Source of the DNA: an uncultured Flavobacteriales bacterium
GTDB lineage: Bacteria > Bacteroidota > Bacteroidia > Flavobacteriales_F > PHOS-HE28
Reading direction: 5' to 3'
NCBI GenBank assembly: GCA_937872175.1
Contig: CALMPI010000023.1
Span: 1-64,000 of the forward strand
DNA: 64,000 nucleotides
Shown: in pieces, positions 44,621 through 53,856 of the stretch
Numbering within the stretch: the stretch's first letter is position 1
Layout of the letters: each line of letters begins with the position of its first letter
Notes under the pieces: model-generated
Seen by the model: only the letters and a program-made list of their open reading frames with translations
Databases searched by the model: none
What the model was told of the DNA's origin: nothing
Translations under genes and position numbers: made by a program

Positions 44621-46573
44621 CTAGGGGTGTGGGTCCACCATGACCCTGGCGCTCCCCAGCTGTCCGCCGTCAGCGTCCTCCAACACCAGCATGTAGAGTC
44701 CTCCGGCGGCACCCGCCAGCGAAAGCTCCAGGCGGTCGCCGTGCCCGTTCGAAGGCACGACACCCTGCCGGACGCACGTTCCATCCGGGGTCCGCAGCGC
44801 GTAATGGATGACCGGGGAAGCGGACCGCGGCAGCTGCACGATGATGCGGTCCGTCGCGGGGTTGGGTCGCACCGCCAGGTGCGGTCGGTCCACCCCCACG
44901 ACGGCGGACACGGTGGAGCTCAGCGCAGTGGTGCCATCGCCATACAGGAGCCGGAGGCGATAGTAGTTCAGTCCACGCTCGGGTGATCCGTCGAGGAACG
45001 CATACTCGATCCGCTCGAGGGAGTGCCCGGCCGCTGAACGCTCCCCGATGGCGATGTAGTCCACGTCATCGGTCGAGCGTTCCACGACGAAGCGGGATGA
45101 ACCGGACTCGCTCTGGGTGGCCCAGGACAAGTGAACGCCGTCGGTCTGCACATCCGCCTCGGGACCGATCAGTTCCACAGGCAGCACGGTGCAGTCCAGG
45201 GACGCGCCGTTCGTCAAGGTCCAATCCAGCGCGAAGGCCTGTCCGGTGACATCGAAGTTGTCGATGTACATGATGTAGATCTGCCCGGCGACGATGTTCA
45301 GGGGTGCCACCCAGCCATTGCCCAGGTCGTTCTCCGAGGCGTCCACCGCCCCGTTGCCCATCCCGGTAAGGAACGCTGCCGCACCCGGATAGCCCGGCAC
45401 GTTCGGCGGATAGGCCCAGGAACATCGGATGGGGTTTCCGACCGGTGGGCAGGTGATGGTGCTCATCGGGCCCCAGATGGCGAAGTCGTAGTCGATGTTG
45501 GCCGCAGGTTGGATGGTGAGCGCAGCAGTGCCCGAGGCCGATGGAGAGAAGTAATACCAGGTCCCCTGCCGCTCATTGCCGTCCAGGCAGCCGTTGTTCG
45601 CCGCCGTGAGGTCCGTGGTGCACCCGGTGAAGTCGGCGTTGTTGTTGATCTGCTGGTCGTTGCAGATGGTGAACGCGCCGGCGCAGTCCTCCTGCGGAGT
45701 GGTCGGTGTCGCCGGCGCACTGACGCAGATGTTGAAGATGCCGGTGCTTCCGGCATACCCCCAGACCCTGATGTAATAAGTGGTGAACGGGGTCAGCGGG
45801 GCGCAGCGGAAGTCAAGCTCCGGCATCAGCAGACCGCCGAAGAAGTCCTCATCATCGTTGCAGCCTCCAGGCACCAGGGCCAGCGCACCGCAGGTCCCGG
45901 TGTACAACTGCATCGCCGCATCCGCCAGGGTGATCGCCCCGGTCTCGATATGCACCTCTCCGTTGGCGGCCGTGGTGAAGGTGAACCAGATGTCCGTGTT
46001 CGGGGCGGAGCTGCAGGTCGGCGCCGGGGCCGTGCCCGAAGCGGTGGAGCCGACATTGGTGAAATGCAGCATGGTGCAGGTCGGAAGCACCGGCAGGACG
46101 ATCGCGGACCCGCAGTTGTCGTTGGTCAACGGCGGTGGTGGTGGGATGCACGTGATGTTCAGGGGAGCGCATCCGCCCGTTCCGCAAGGGGTGAAGATGC
46201 TGACGTAGCGATCGACCAGGACACGAAGCTGACCGGTGAAGTTCGCCGCCCAGGTGACCTGCGATTGCAGCCCGCAGTAATCGTCATTGGTCGCGAGCGA
46301 TCCGCCTCCCGCATTGTTGTAAAGCGTGATCTGCGTGTCGTAGGTGGCCCCGCAGGTGTTGAACGTGTAGATGTTCCCTGCCGTGACATTGAGCAGCGCA
46401 TACTGGCCACCGTTCACACACGGCACGGTCATGCTGCCCGGACAAGGAGGTGTGATCGCCCCGCCGGCGATCACCGTGTTGTTGTTCGGGCATTGGGCCG
46501 AAGCCCTGTACGCGACGCTGGAGAGCGCCAGTGTGATCAGCAGGGAGCACTGACGAGGGTAGGGGGTCTTCAT
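44621..46573 (-). CDS. T9SS cargo protein, cassette B
   Basis: 650 residues. Signal peptide ends YRASAQ. The first module starts CPNNNTVIAGG and has TPPCPGSMTVPC, YDTQITLYNNAGGGSL and LRVLVDRY, followed by one WFTF-type module and the shared CNDQQINNNADFTGC, GTWYYFSPSASG, DYDFAIWGP module. NGASLDCTVLPVELIG, a fibronectin-III-like part and a T9SS type A domain (VRPNPATDRIIVQL) end it. The first module is the same as in 58690-60537. The ATG overlaps the stop of the upstream small gene by four bases (ATGA). Confidence 0.85.
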   Translation of the reverse strand: MKTPYPRQCSLLITLALSSVAYRASAQCPNNNTVIAGGAITPPCPGSMTVPCVNGGQYALLNVTAGNIYTFNTCGATYDTQITLYNNAGGGSLATNDDYCGLQSQVTWAANFTGQLRVLVDRYVSIFTPCGTGGCAPLNITCIPPPPPLTNDNCGSAIVLPVLPTCTMLHFTNVGSTASGTAPAPTCSSAPNTDIWFTFTTAANGEVHIETGAITLADAAMQLYTGTCGALALVPGGCNDDEDFFGGLLMPELDFRCAPLTPFTTYYIRVWGYAGSTGIFNICVSAPATPTTPQEDCAGAFTICNDQQINNNADFTGCTTDLTAANNGCLDGNERQGTWYYFSPSASGTAALTIQPAANIDYDFAIWGPMSTITCPPVGNPIRCSWAYPPNVPGYPGAAAFLTGMGNGAVDASENDLGNGWVAPLNIVAGQIYIMYIDNFDVTGQAFALDWTLTNGASLDCTVLPVELIGPEADVQTDGVHLSWATQSESGSSRFVVERSTDDVDYIAIGERSAAGHSLERIEYAFLDGSPERGLNYYRLRLLYGDGTTALSSTVSAVVGVDRPHLAVRPNPATDRIIVQLPRSASPVIHYALRTPDGTCVRQGVVPSNGHGDRLELSLAGAAGGLYMLVLEDADGGQLGSARVMVDPHP

Positions 46574-47067
46574 GGTGCTCCTCGTCGTTGCCCTTGGTGC
46601 TCCAACATCCGTTGGTAGTGCTCGGGATGGGCTTGGATGAATGCGGCCTTCCGCAGCGCTGCGTCATCGGCCGGCGCCATGCCGTCCTGAGGAACGCCCG
46701 CAGGTGTACGCAGCGGCGCGGGGCCTGCTCCGCTGATCTGGACGAGCTGAAATCCGTGCGCGAACAGGAGCTGTGCGAGGGGGGTCGCCTGGACGGCCTC
46801 CGGACCGTGGAAATGCAGGGTCCTGTTCGGCTGGTCATAGCGCACTTCCGTACCCGGGAGCCAGTTGACGACCGCCCCGAGCATCGGCTTCACCCCGGCC
46901 CCTGGATGGAGCGGTGCGATCACCGCTTCGGCATGCAAGACATCCTGAGCGTGAACGGAAAGGCTGCACGCCAGGGTCAGGCATAGGGCCGAACTGCGGA
47001 ACAACCCCCCGGCGGCTGCATGCACGCTCAAGCCCGATGGAACGCTGCACCTCTCTGAATCCCTCAT
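46570..47067 (-). CDS. Small secreted protein, cassette B partner
   Basis: 165 residues. An N-terminal stretch of about 25 residues precedes a hydrophobic segment ending SLSVHAQ, the likely cleavage site. The mature part has VKPMLGAVVNWLPGTEV and LHFHGPEAV, then LAQLLFAHGFQLVQI, which is reminiscent of the LVTVLQVRGVPLLGV part of the cassette A partner. The C-terminus is AFIQAHPEHYQRMLEHQG. It overlaps the cargo start by four bases. No known family was recognised. Confidence 0.65.
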   Translation of the reverse strand: MRDSERCSVPSGLSVHAAAGGLFRSSALCLTLACSLSVHAQDVLHAEAVIAPLHPGAGVKPMLGAVVNWLPGTEVRYDQPNRTLHFHGPEAVQATPLAQLLFAHGFQLVQISGAGPAPLRTPAGVPQDGMAPADDAALRKAAFIQAHPEHYQRMLEHQGQRRGAP

Positions 47068-47162
47068 GGATCGCCGTCCCGAAGCGGGATCGATGGACCA
47101 AGCTACGGTGCCATGACCGTGAAGGTCAAGCCCTTCGGTCTGCGATCATCAACAACCGGTGT

Positions 47163-48389
47163 TCAAGCCGATGCGCTCGCTCCCTGGGCCTGCACCACGC
47201 GCCCAGGGTATTGTTCCAACGCCGCTCCGAGGCATTCCACCGCTTTTCGGAGCTTCTCCTGCTCCAGCACGTAGGCCAGCCGCACCTGCCGTTCTCCCGT
47301 GGCCGGTTCGGCATAGAACCCGCTGCACGGCGCCATCATCACCGTGTGGCCGTCGTGGCTGAAGGACTCCAGCAGCCATTGGCAGAAGGCGTCCGCATCG
47401 TCGATGGGCAGCTCGGCCACGCAGTAGAAGGCCCCCTTGGGCCTGGGGCAGTGCACCCCGGGGATGGCGTTCAGACCGTCCACGAGGATGTCACGGCGCT
47501 GGCGGTATTCGCCGATCACTTCATCGAAGTATGAAGGGGGCGTGCGGAGGGCGGCCTCGCTGGCGATCTGGCCGAAAGTGGGCGGGCTCAGGCGGGCCTG
47601 GGCGAACTTCAGCACGGTGGCCAGCAGTTCGGCGTTGCGCGTGATGAAGGCACCGACCCGTGCGCCGCACATGCTATAGCGTTTGCTGACACTGTCGATC
47701 AGCACCGCATGCTGGTCCAGTCCCTCCAGCGACAAGGCGCTGATGTGGGAGGCCCCATCGTAGCAGAACTCGCGGTAGACCTCATCGGCGAAGAGGAACA
47801 GATCGTGCTTGAGGACGATGGATCGGAGGGTCTCCAGTTCCGCGCGGCCGTAGAGGGTTCCGGTCGGATTGCCCGGATTGCAGATCAGGATGCCCTTGGT
47901 GCGCGGGGTGATGAGGGCCTCGAAGGCGCTGATGGCGGGGAGGGCGAAGCCTTCCTGGATGGTGCTGCGCACGGGCACCACCTTCACGCCGGCGGCCAGC
48001 GCGAAACTGTTGTAGTTGGCGTAGTAGGGTTCGGGGATGATGAGCTCATCCCCCGGCTCGAAGCAGGCCATCATGCCGAAGAGCAGGGCCTCGCTGCCCC
48101 CGTTGGTGACGATGATCTGTTCGTGGGTCACCGGGATGTGATGCTCGGCATAGTAGACCGCCAGCCCTTTCCGGTAGCTCTCGAAACCGGCGCTGTGGCT
48201 GTATTCGATCACGGTGCGGTCCAGCTGCCGGATGGCGTTCAAGGCCACCTCCGGCGTTCGGATGTCGGGCTGCCCGATGTTGAGGTGCAGCACCTGGAGA
48301 CCCCGTTTCCGGGCGGCCTCGGCGTAGGGGACGAGCTTGCGGATGGGAGAGGCCGGCATCAGGCGGCCCTTGGTGGAGATGGCGGGCAT
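47163..48389 (-). CDS. Class I/II pyridoxal-phosphate aminotransferase
   Basis: 408 residues from the ATG at 48389; a TTG 45 bp upstream is less likely. Fold type I motifs: LNIGQPDIRTPEVA, EYSHSAGFESYRKGLA, NGGSEALLFGMMACF, ICNPGNPTGTLY, FADEVYREFCYDG and the Schiff-base Lys in IDSVSKRYSMCGARVG. The GQPDI opening separates it from the aspartate aminotransferase-like protein at 29829-31022. Substrate uncertain; aspartate or aromatic/branched amino acids are possible. Confidence 0.92.
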   Translation of the reverse strand: MPAISTKGRLMPASPIRKLVPYAEAARKRGLQVLHLNIGQPDIRTPEVALNAIRQLDRTVIEYSHSAGFESYRKGLAVYYAEHHIPVTHEQIIVTNGGSEALLFGMMACFEPGDELIIPEPYYANYNSFALAAGVKVVPVRSTIQEGFALPAISAFEALITPRTKGILICNPGNPTGTLYGRAELETLRSIVLKHDLFLFADEVYREFCYDGASHISALSLEGLDQHAVLIDSVSKRYSMCGARVGAFITRNAELLATVLKFAQARLSPPTFGQIASEAALRTPPSYFDEVIGEYRQRRDILVDGLNAIPGVHCPRPKGAFYCVAELPIDDADAFCQWLLESFSHDGHTVMMAPCSGFYAEPATGERQVRLAYVLEQEKLRKAVECLGAALEQYPGRVVQAQGASASA

Positions 48390-48449
48390 CGGGTTCGTGA
48401 GGGTGTGGGGCGAAGTTCGGCGTTCCCGGGCCAACGTGAGTTCAATGAA

Positions 48450-48476
48450 GAAGCCCCGCCGGTGTGGCGGGGCTTC
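48450..48476 (-). terminator. Terminator hairpin after the DUF1573 gene
   Basis: A perfect 11-bp stem (gaagccccgcc with ggcggggcttc) with a 5-nt loop lies 19 bp past the stop at 48496. The minus-strand continuation (ttcattg) is weakly T-rich. Confidence 0.65.
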
Positions 48477-48495
48477 TAGAGGATCCGATGATGGG

Positions 48496-48960
48496 TCAGT
48501 TGGTCTTCTCCACCGGGGCCATGGGGCTCTGCTCCTTCACCGGGGAGGCGGGGGTCTCGGGACCGGCCTCCACCGTACCCTTGATGCGCACCACCTTTTC
48601 GGGGGCGTTCGTGGCGTTGCTGCTGATGGTCACGCTCTTATTGATCGGGCCGGGACGCTTGGTGTCGTACTTCACCGTGATGGTCGTCTTGGCGCCGGGC
48701 TTGATCGGGGCGGTGTCGCACTTGGGCACCGTGCATCCGCAGCTGCCTTTGCAGTTGGTGATGATCAGGGGCTGATCGCCGGTGTTGGTCACGATGAACT
48801 CGCAGGTGCCGTTCGCCCCGTTGGCGATCGTGCCGTAGTCGTGGACCTCCTTGTCGAGGCTGATCTGCGGACCGGTGCCGCCCACGGGCTTGGCATTGTC
48901 CTGGGCCAGGGCACCGAGGAAGAGGGCGCTCAGGCCGAACGAGAGAAGGAACTTCTTCAT
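48496..48960 (-). CDS. Exported DUF1573-domain protein
   Basis: 154 residues. Signal peptide ends LGALAQ. The Ig-like DUF1573 domain has DYGTIANGANGTCEFIV, NTGDQPLIITNCKGSCGCTVPKC in parts and VKYDTKRPGPINKSVTISSN. The invariant SCGCT motif is present. The tail is Pro/Thr/Glu-rich and probably unstructured. Known: the family is very common in Bacteroidota periplasm or outer surface with no settled function. It is divergent from valS; an exact -7 box lies at 48992-48999. Confidence 0.9.
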   Translation of the reverse strand: MKKFLLSFGLSALFLGALAQDNAKPVGGTGPQISLDKEVHDYGTIANGANGTCEFIVTNTGDQPLIITNCKGSCGCTVPKCDTAPIKPGAKTTITVKYDTKRPGPINKSVTISSNATNAPEKVVRIKGTVEAGPETPASPVKEQSPMAPVEKTN

Positions 48961-48991
48961 GGGATGGGTCGGGTTTCTTGCGTTGCTGGAT

Positions 48992-48999
48992 CAAAACTA
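48992..48999 (-). promoter_or_regulatory. -7 promoter box TAGTTTTG of the DUF1573 gene
   Basis: An exact TAnnTTTG match on the minus strand, 31 bases before the ATG. Upstream of it lie two TTAACA half-sites, at 49027-49032 and 49038-49043. Confidence 0.5.
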
Positions 49000-49101
49000 C
49001 GGACAGGCCTCTGGGGGGTTCTGACATTAACAAGACCTTAACAGGGCTTGGGTCCGCGTGAAGGACAGCTGCCGATCGCGTGCCGATCCGATGCCCAGGG
49101 C

Positions 49102-49109
49102 TACCTTTG
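49102..49109 (+). promoter_or_regulatory. -7 promoter box TACCTTTG of valS
   Basis: An exact TAnnTTTG match on the plus strand, 50 bases before the valS ATG. It lies inside the longer alternative reading frame, favouring the shorter start. Confidence 0.5.
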
Positions 49110-49159
49110 CCGGCCTCGAAACCAAGGCCGGCGCGGCTTTGCTCGAAGCACATGCCCCG

Positions 49160-51805
49160 ATGAGCACCACTGAGTTCCCCAAGCGATACGACCCCAGCCA
49201 GGCCGAAGGGCACTGGTATGCCCACTGGATGGAGAAGGGCTACTTCCGCAGCGTGCCCGACGGCCGCGAGCCCTACACCGTGGTGATCCCCCCACCCAAC
49301 GTGACGGGTGTGCTTCACATGGGGCACATGCTCAACAACACGATCCAGGACGTGCTGGTGCGCCGCGCCCGCATGCTGGGGAAGAACGCCTGCTGGGTGC
49401 CGGGAACCGACCATGCGAGCATCGCCACCGAGGCGAAGGTGGTGCGGTTGCTCGCCGAGCAGGGTATCCGGAAAAGCGTGATCGGCCGGGAGGAGTTCCT
49501 GAAGCACGCCTTCGCGTGGAAGGAGAAGTACGGCGGGGTGATCCTCGAGCAGTTGAAGAAGCTCGGCGCCAGCTGCGACTGGGACCGCACGCGCTTCACC
49601 ATGGAAGCCGACCTGAGCGATGCCGTCATCGACGTGTTCATCGACCTGCACAAGAAGGGCCTCGTGTACCGCGGCCTGCGCATGGTGAACTGGGACCCAC
49701 AGGCCCTCACCGCCGTGAGCGACGAGGAGGTGATCTACAAGGAGGTCAACTCCAAGCTCTACCATATCCGTTACAAGGTGGAGCAGGAGGATCCCGACGG
49801 GGTGGAGGAGTATGTGGTGATCGCCACCACCCGCCCCGAGACCATCCTGGGCGATACGGCCGTGGCCGTGCATCCCGAGGATGAGCGCTACCGCGACCTG
49901 AAGGGCATGCGCGTGCAGGTTCCCCTGATCGGCCGCAGCATCCCTGTCATCTTCGACGAGTACGTGGAGCGCGAGTTCGGCACCGGTGCGCTGAAGGTGA
50001 CGCCCGCGCACGATGTGAACGACCACGAGCTCGGCAAGAAGCACGACCTCGAGACCATCGATATCCTGGAGCCCAACGGCACGCTGAGCCCCGCCGCGCA
50101 GCTCTACGTGGGTGAGGACCGCTTCGTGGTGCGCAAGAAGATCGCCAAGGAGCTGGAGGAGAAAGGCTTCCTGGTGAAGGTGGAGAACATCAAGAACAAG
50201 GTGGGCACCAGCGAGCGCACCGATGCGGTGATCGAGCCGCGCCTCAGCCTGCAGTGGTTCGTGAGGATGGGCGAGCTCGCCAAGCCTGCACTGGAGGTGG
50301 TGAAGGACGGGCGCGTGAAGCTGCACCCGCAGAAGTTCGTGAACACCTACACCTACTGGATGGAGAACGTGCGCGACTGGTGCATCAGCCGCCAGTTGTG
50401 GTGGGGGCAGCAGGTGCCTGCGTGGTACAACGAGCATGGTGATGTGGCCGTGTGCCGCACCGAGCCCGAGGCCATCGCGCAGTTCACCGCCGAAGGCAAG
50501 AGCGTGAAGGGCATCAAGCAGGACGAGGATGTGGTGGACACCTGGTTCAGCAGCTGGCTGTGGCCCATCAGCGTGTTCGACGGCTTCAAGGACCCGGACA
50601 ACGCCGATATCAAGTATTACTATCCGACCAACGACCTGGTGACGGCGCCGGAGATCCTCTTCTTCTGGGTGGCGCGCATGATCATGGCGGGCATGGAATA
50701 TCGCGGCGAGGTGCCGTTCAAGAACGTGTACCTCACCGGCATCGTGCGCGACAAGCAGGGCCGGAAGATGAGCAAGAGCCTGGGCAACAGTCCCGATCCG
50801 CTCGACCTCATCGCCAAGTACGGCGCCGATGGCGTGCGCACCGGCATGCTCTTCAGCAGCCCGGCCGGCAACGATCTGCCCTTCGACGAGAGCCTCTGCG
50901 AGCAGGGCCGCAACTTCAGCAACAAGATCTGGAACGCCTTCCGCCTGGTGAAGGGCTGGACCGTGGCGGAGCAGGAACAACCTGCGGGCAATGCGGCCGC
51001 CGTGGCGTGGATGCGCAGCCGCGTGGAGCGAAGCACCACGGAGCTCAATGGCTTGTACGATCAGTTCCGCATCAGCGAGGCGCTGATGACCACCTACAAG
51101 CTGATCTGGGACGACCTGTGCAGCTGGTACCTGGAAAGCATCAAGCCCGCTTTCGTGGACGGCGTGGCGCAGCCGATCGACCCGGCCACCTACGAGGCCA
51201 CCATCGGCCTGTTCGAGGACGTGCTGAAGCTGCTGCATCCCTACATGCCCTTCCTCACCGAGGAGCTGTGGCACCACCTGCGTGAGCGGAAGGCCGGCGA
51301 GGACATCATCATCGCGGCGTGGCCGAAGGGCGGCGAAGGCAATGCCCCGCTGGAGGCCGAGGTGCAGCATGCTTTCGACCTGGTGAGCGCGGTGCGCGCC
51401 GTTCGGAACGAGCGCGGCCTGTCGCCGAAGGATGCGCTTCAGGTGGGTCCATCCGGCAGTACGCCACTGAGCGCAGCATCGGCTTCACTGGTCGACAAGC
51501 TCGCGAACACCGGTCCGCTGGCCGGTCCATTCGGGTCCATCCCGGCCGGTGCCACCGCGGTGTTCGCCGGGGCCACCGAGTACGCCGTGCTGCTGCCGCA
51601 GATGGACGCAGCCGCCGAGGCGAAGAAGGCCGAGGAGGAGCTCACCTACCTGCGCGGCTTCCTGGCCAGCGTGGACAAGAAGCTCGGCAACGAGCGCTTC
51701 GTGAGCGGCGCGCCTCCGCAAGTGTTGGAGAACGAGCGCAGGAAGAAGGCGGATGCGGAGGCCAAGATCAAGGCGCTGGAGGAGCGGCTGGCGGTGTTGA
51801 AGTGA
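49160..51805 (+). CDS. valS: Valyl-tRNA synthetase
   Basis: 881 residues from the ATG at 49160 (MSTTEFPKRYDPSQAEGHWY), the usual N-terminus; the frame is open for 34 more codons upstream without conservation. Class Ia features: PPPNVTGVLHMGHML (HIGH motif), the editing domain with TTRPETILGDTAVAV, the WFSSWLWP region, KMSKSLGN signature and the C-terminal anticodon-binding and coiled-coil arm (KKAEEELTYLRGFL). It charges tRNA-Val. Confidence 0.98.
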   Translation: MSTTEFPKRYDPSQAEGHWYAHWMEKGYFRSVPDGREPYTVVIPPPNVTGVLHMGHMLNNTIQDVLVRRARMLGKNACWVPGTDHASIATEAKVVRLLAEQGIRKSVIGREEFLKHAFAWKEKYGGVILEQLKKLGASCDWDRTRFTMEADLSDAVIDVFIDLHKKGLVYRGLRMVNWDPQALTAVSDEEVIYKEVNSKLYHIRYKVEQEDPDGVEEYVVIATTRPETILGDTAVAVHPEDERYRDLKGMRVQVPLIGRSIPVIFDEYVEREFGTGALKVTPAHDVNDHELGKKHDLETIDILEPNGTLSPAAQLYVGEDRFVVRKKIAKELEEKGFLVKVENIKNKVGTSERTDAVIEPRLSLQWFVRMGELAKPALEVVKDGRVKLHPQKFVNTYTYWMENVRDWCISRQLWWGQQVPAWYNEHGDVAVCRTEPEAIAQFTAEGKSVKGIKQDEDVVDTWFSSWLWPISVFDGFKDPDNADIKYYYPTNDLVTAPEILFFWVARMIMAGMEYRGEVPFKNVYLTGIVRDKQGRKMSKSLGNSPDPLDLIAKYGADGVRTGMLFSSPAGNDLPFDESLCEQGRNFSNKIWNAFRLVKGWTVAEQEQPAGNAAAVAWMRSRVERSTTELNGLYDQFRISEALMTTYKLIWDDLCSWYLESIKPAFVDGVAQPIDPATYEATIGLFEDVLKLLHPYMPFLTEELWHHLRERKAGEDIIIAAWPKGGEGNAPLEAEVQHAFDLVSAVRAVRNERGLSPKDALQVGPSGSTPLSAASASLVDKLANTGPLAGPFGSIPAGATAVFAGATEYAVLLPQMDAAAEAKKAEEELTYLRGFLASVDKKLGNERFVSGAPPQVLENERRKKADAEAKIKALEERLAVLK

Positions 51806-51866
51806 TCGCCCACGGGGCATCCGAAGGCGTGTTGCCGCACGCTACCTTCGCTTCATCGAACGCGAC

Positions 51867-52787
51867 CTGAAATACGCCGCCATCGACATCGGATCGAACG
51901 CCGTGAGGCTGCTCATCGGCGATGTGATCGAGCGGGACGACCATCCGGTGGTGCGCAAGACCTCCTTGGTGCGGGTGCCGATCCGTCTGGGAGAGGACGT
52001 GTTCGCCAGCGGCGCCATCGGAGCCGCCAAGCGCGATTACCTGATCAAGAGCCTGAAGGCCTTCCGGCTGCTGATCGACGTGTACGGTGTGCCGCGCTAC
52101 CGGTGCTGTGCGACCAGCGCGATGCGCGAAGCCTCCAACAGCGCGGAGACCATCGCCCGCGTGGAGATGGAGACCGGGGTGGACATCGAGGTGATCGGCG
52201 GGCGCGAGGAGGGTGACCTGATCTGCAGCACGTTCTGGACGCAGGACCTGCTGAAGGATCGGAGCTACCTGTTCATCGATGTCGGGGGTGGCAGCACCGA
52301 ACTGACCTGGCTGGAGAAGGGGCGCCGCGTGAAGACCGCGAGCTTCAAGGTGGGCACCGTGCGCATGCTGGCCGGCAAGGTGAAGGCGCACGTCTGGCCG
52401 GACATCGCCGAGTTCCTGGGGGAACTGCGCGCGCAGCATGGTCAGTTGATGGCGGTGGGCACCGGGGGCAACATCAACCGCATCTTCAAGGAGAACGGCA
52501 ACCGCTACGGTGAGCCGCTGCAGCGCGCCGACATCCAGCGTCATCGCGACCGCATCGCAGGGTACAGCCTGGAGGACCGGGTGAAGCTGCTGCGGCTGCG
52601 GGCCGACCGGGCGGACGTGATCATCCCTGCGGCCGACATCTTCCTGCGTGTGCTGGACGCGGCGGAGATCACGGAGATCTTTGTGCCCAAGGTGGGCCTT
52701 GCGGACGGGATCGTCTACGACCTGTACATGAAGCAGTACGGACATAAGCGGTATGCGCCTGCGGATCCCGTTGGTGTTCCGGCCTGA
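51867..52787 (+). CDS. Ppx/GppA-family exopolyphosphatase, apparent CTG start
   Basis: 306 residues if it starts at the CTG at 51867 (LKYAAIDIGSNAVRLL in sequence). Family members begin M-K-(Y/F)-A-A-I-D-I-G-S-N, so the CTG sits exactly at the expected start. The only ATG/GTG/TTG in frame is a GTG at 51903, which would remove the essential phosphate-1 loop DIGSN. Other motifs: ATSAMREASN, GGREEGDLI, FIDVGGGSTEL (phosphate-2 loop) and GTGGNINRI. It hydrolyses polyphosphate or pppGpp. It lies 61 bp after valS; the next gene overlaps it by 35 bp. Confidence 0.88.
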   Translation: MKYAAIDIGSNAVRLLIGDVIERDDHPVVRKTSLVRVPIRLGEDVFASGAIGAAKRDYLIKSLKAFRLLIDVYGVPRYRCCATSAMREASNSAETIARVEMETGVDIEVIGGREEGDLICSTFWTQDLLKDRSYLFIDVGGGSTELTWLEKGRRVKTASFKVGTVRMLAGKVKAHVWPDIAEFLGELRAQHGQLMAVGTGGNINRIFKENGNRYGEPLQRADIQRHRDRIAGYSLEDRVKLLRLRADRADVIIPAADIFLRVLDAAEITEIFVPKVGLADGIVYDLYMKQYGHKRYAPADPVGVPA

Positions 52788-53856
52788 GCGGCTGTTGTTG
52801 GTGGCGGCCCTGGCCGGCTGCTCCACCGGCCGGGCGGCGTCCCCTCCCTGGGCCATCGGACTGCGCGGGCATGTCGGTTTCCTCTGGCCGCACCGGCCCA
52901 GCAGCTGGATCCTCGTGGAGGACCATTGTGCCGCGCCGGAGCTCTTCGTGGAGCGGCGGCTGCCGGGCGACCGGCCTTGGCAGCGCCACTATCGCGCACC
53001 CTCCTTCGGTGTCGGGGTGCTTTACACGGGCCTGGCCAATCCGGACCGCATCGGGGCCGCGGTGCGGCTGCTACCGTACCTGCATCTGCCGTTCACCCGC
53101 GGTACACGAGGCGACCTCGGCATGCGGCTGGGTTGGGGCGTGGGCCTGGTGACACGGCCGTACGACCGGCGGGAGAACAGCAAGCAGATCGCCATCGGTT
53201 CGCGGATCAACACCGCCATCCAGCTCATGCTCGCGTATCGTCACCGCTTCGGCCGCACCGAGCTGTCCGCAGGCTTCGGCATCGACCACTGGAGCAACGG
53301 GTCGTTCGCGCTGCCCAACCTGGGGCTCAACCTGTTGAGCGCGAGCCTGGGCGTGGCGCAGGCCCTGGGACCGGTCGCACCTTACGTGCACACCCCGGAC
53401 ACCGTGCCGCTGGAGCGACCGCGACGGGAGCACAGCGTGGTGGGCGCGCTGTTCTGGAGTGAAACGGGCCGGCCGGAAAGCGGACAGTACAGCGTGTACA
53501 GCCTGATCGGGCAGGTGCAATGGCGGCTCACGCGGAAGTCAGCCGTGGCCGTTGGTGTCGACGCGTTCAACAAAGGCGCTCTGCGCACCGATCATCCTGA
53601 ATTGGCGGACGACGGACGTGCCGCGCTCACCCAGGCGGGTCTGCATGCGGGCTATGCGCTGCTGTTCGGCCGTGGCGAGCTGTTCATGCAAATGGGGGCG
53701 TATGTGTACACCCCCGTCCCGGACCAGGCTGCGGTGTTCCACCGGCTGGGTTGTCGCTACCGGATCGCCCGCCATTTGTTGGCGCACATGGCGCTCAAGA
53801 GCCACTATGCGGTGGCCGATCACTGGGAGTTCGGATTCGGATACCGTTGGTCATGA
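52753..53856 (+). CDS. Acyloxyacyl hydrolase / PagL-like lipid A deacylase, lipoprotein
   Basis: 367 residues. A hydrophobic leader ends in lipobox AALAGC. The barrel has FGVGVLYTGLANPD, GWGVGLVTRPYD, and the family motif FGIDHWSNGSFALPNLGLN, matching the catalytic H-x-S-N-G-S region of PagL, followed by a C-terminal GFGYRW strand. Known: PagL removes the 3-O-acyl chain from lipid A in the outer membrane. In Bacteroidota, longer members like this are common and their substrates are untested. The start overlaps ppx by 35 bp and the stop overlaps the next start (ATGA). Confidence 0.82.
   Translation: MRLRIPLVFRPERLLLVAALAGCSTGRAASPPWAIGLRGHVGFLWPHRPSSWILVEDHCAAPELFVERRLPGDRPWQRHYRAPSFGVGVLYTGLANPDRIGAAVRLLPYLHLPFTRGTRGDLGMRLGWGVGLVTRPYDRRENSKQIAIGSRINTAIQLMLAYRHRFGRTELSAGFGIDHWSNGSFALPNLGLNLLSASLGVAQALGPVAPYVHTPDTVPLERPRREHSVVGALFWSETGRPESGQYSVYSLIGQVQWRLTRKSAVAVGVDAFNKGALRTDHPELADDGRAALTQAGLHAGYALLFGRGELFMQMGAYVYTPVPDQAAVFHRLGCRYRIARHLLAHMALKSHYAVADHWEFGFGYRWS

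Noticed and set aside
48961-49159. T-box or other riboswitch upstream of valS
   Set aside because: No specifier-like stem or antiterminator is visible, and the -7 box at 49102 leaves only about 50 nt of leader.
48638-51370. 910-codon open frame antisense to valS and reaching into the DUF1573 gene
   Set aside because: High-GC shadow of valS; no signal, no domain, and it runs through the divergent promoter region.
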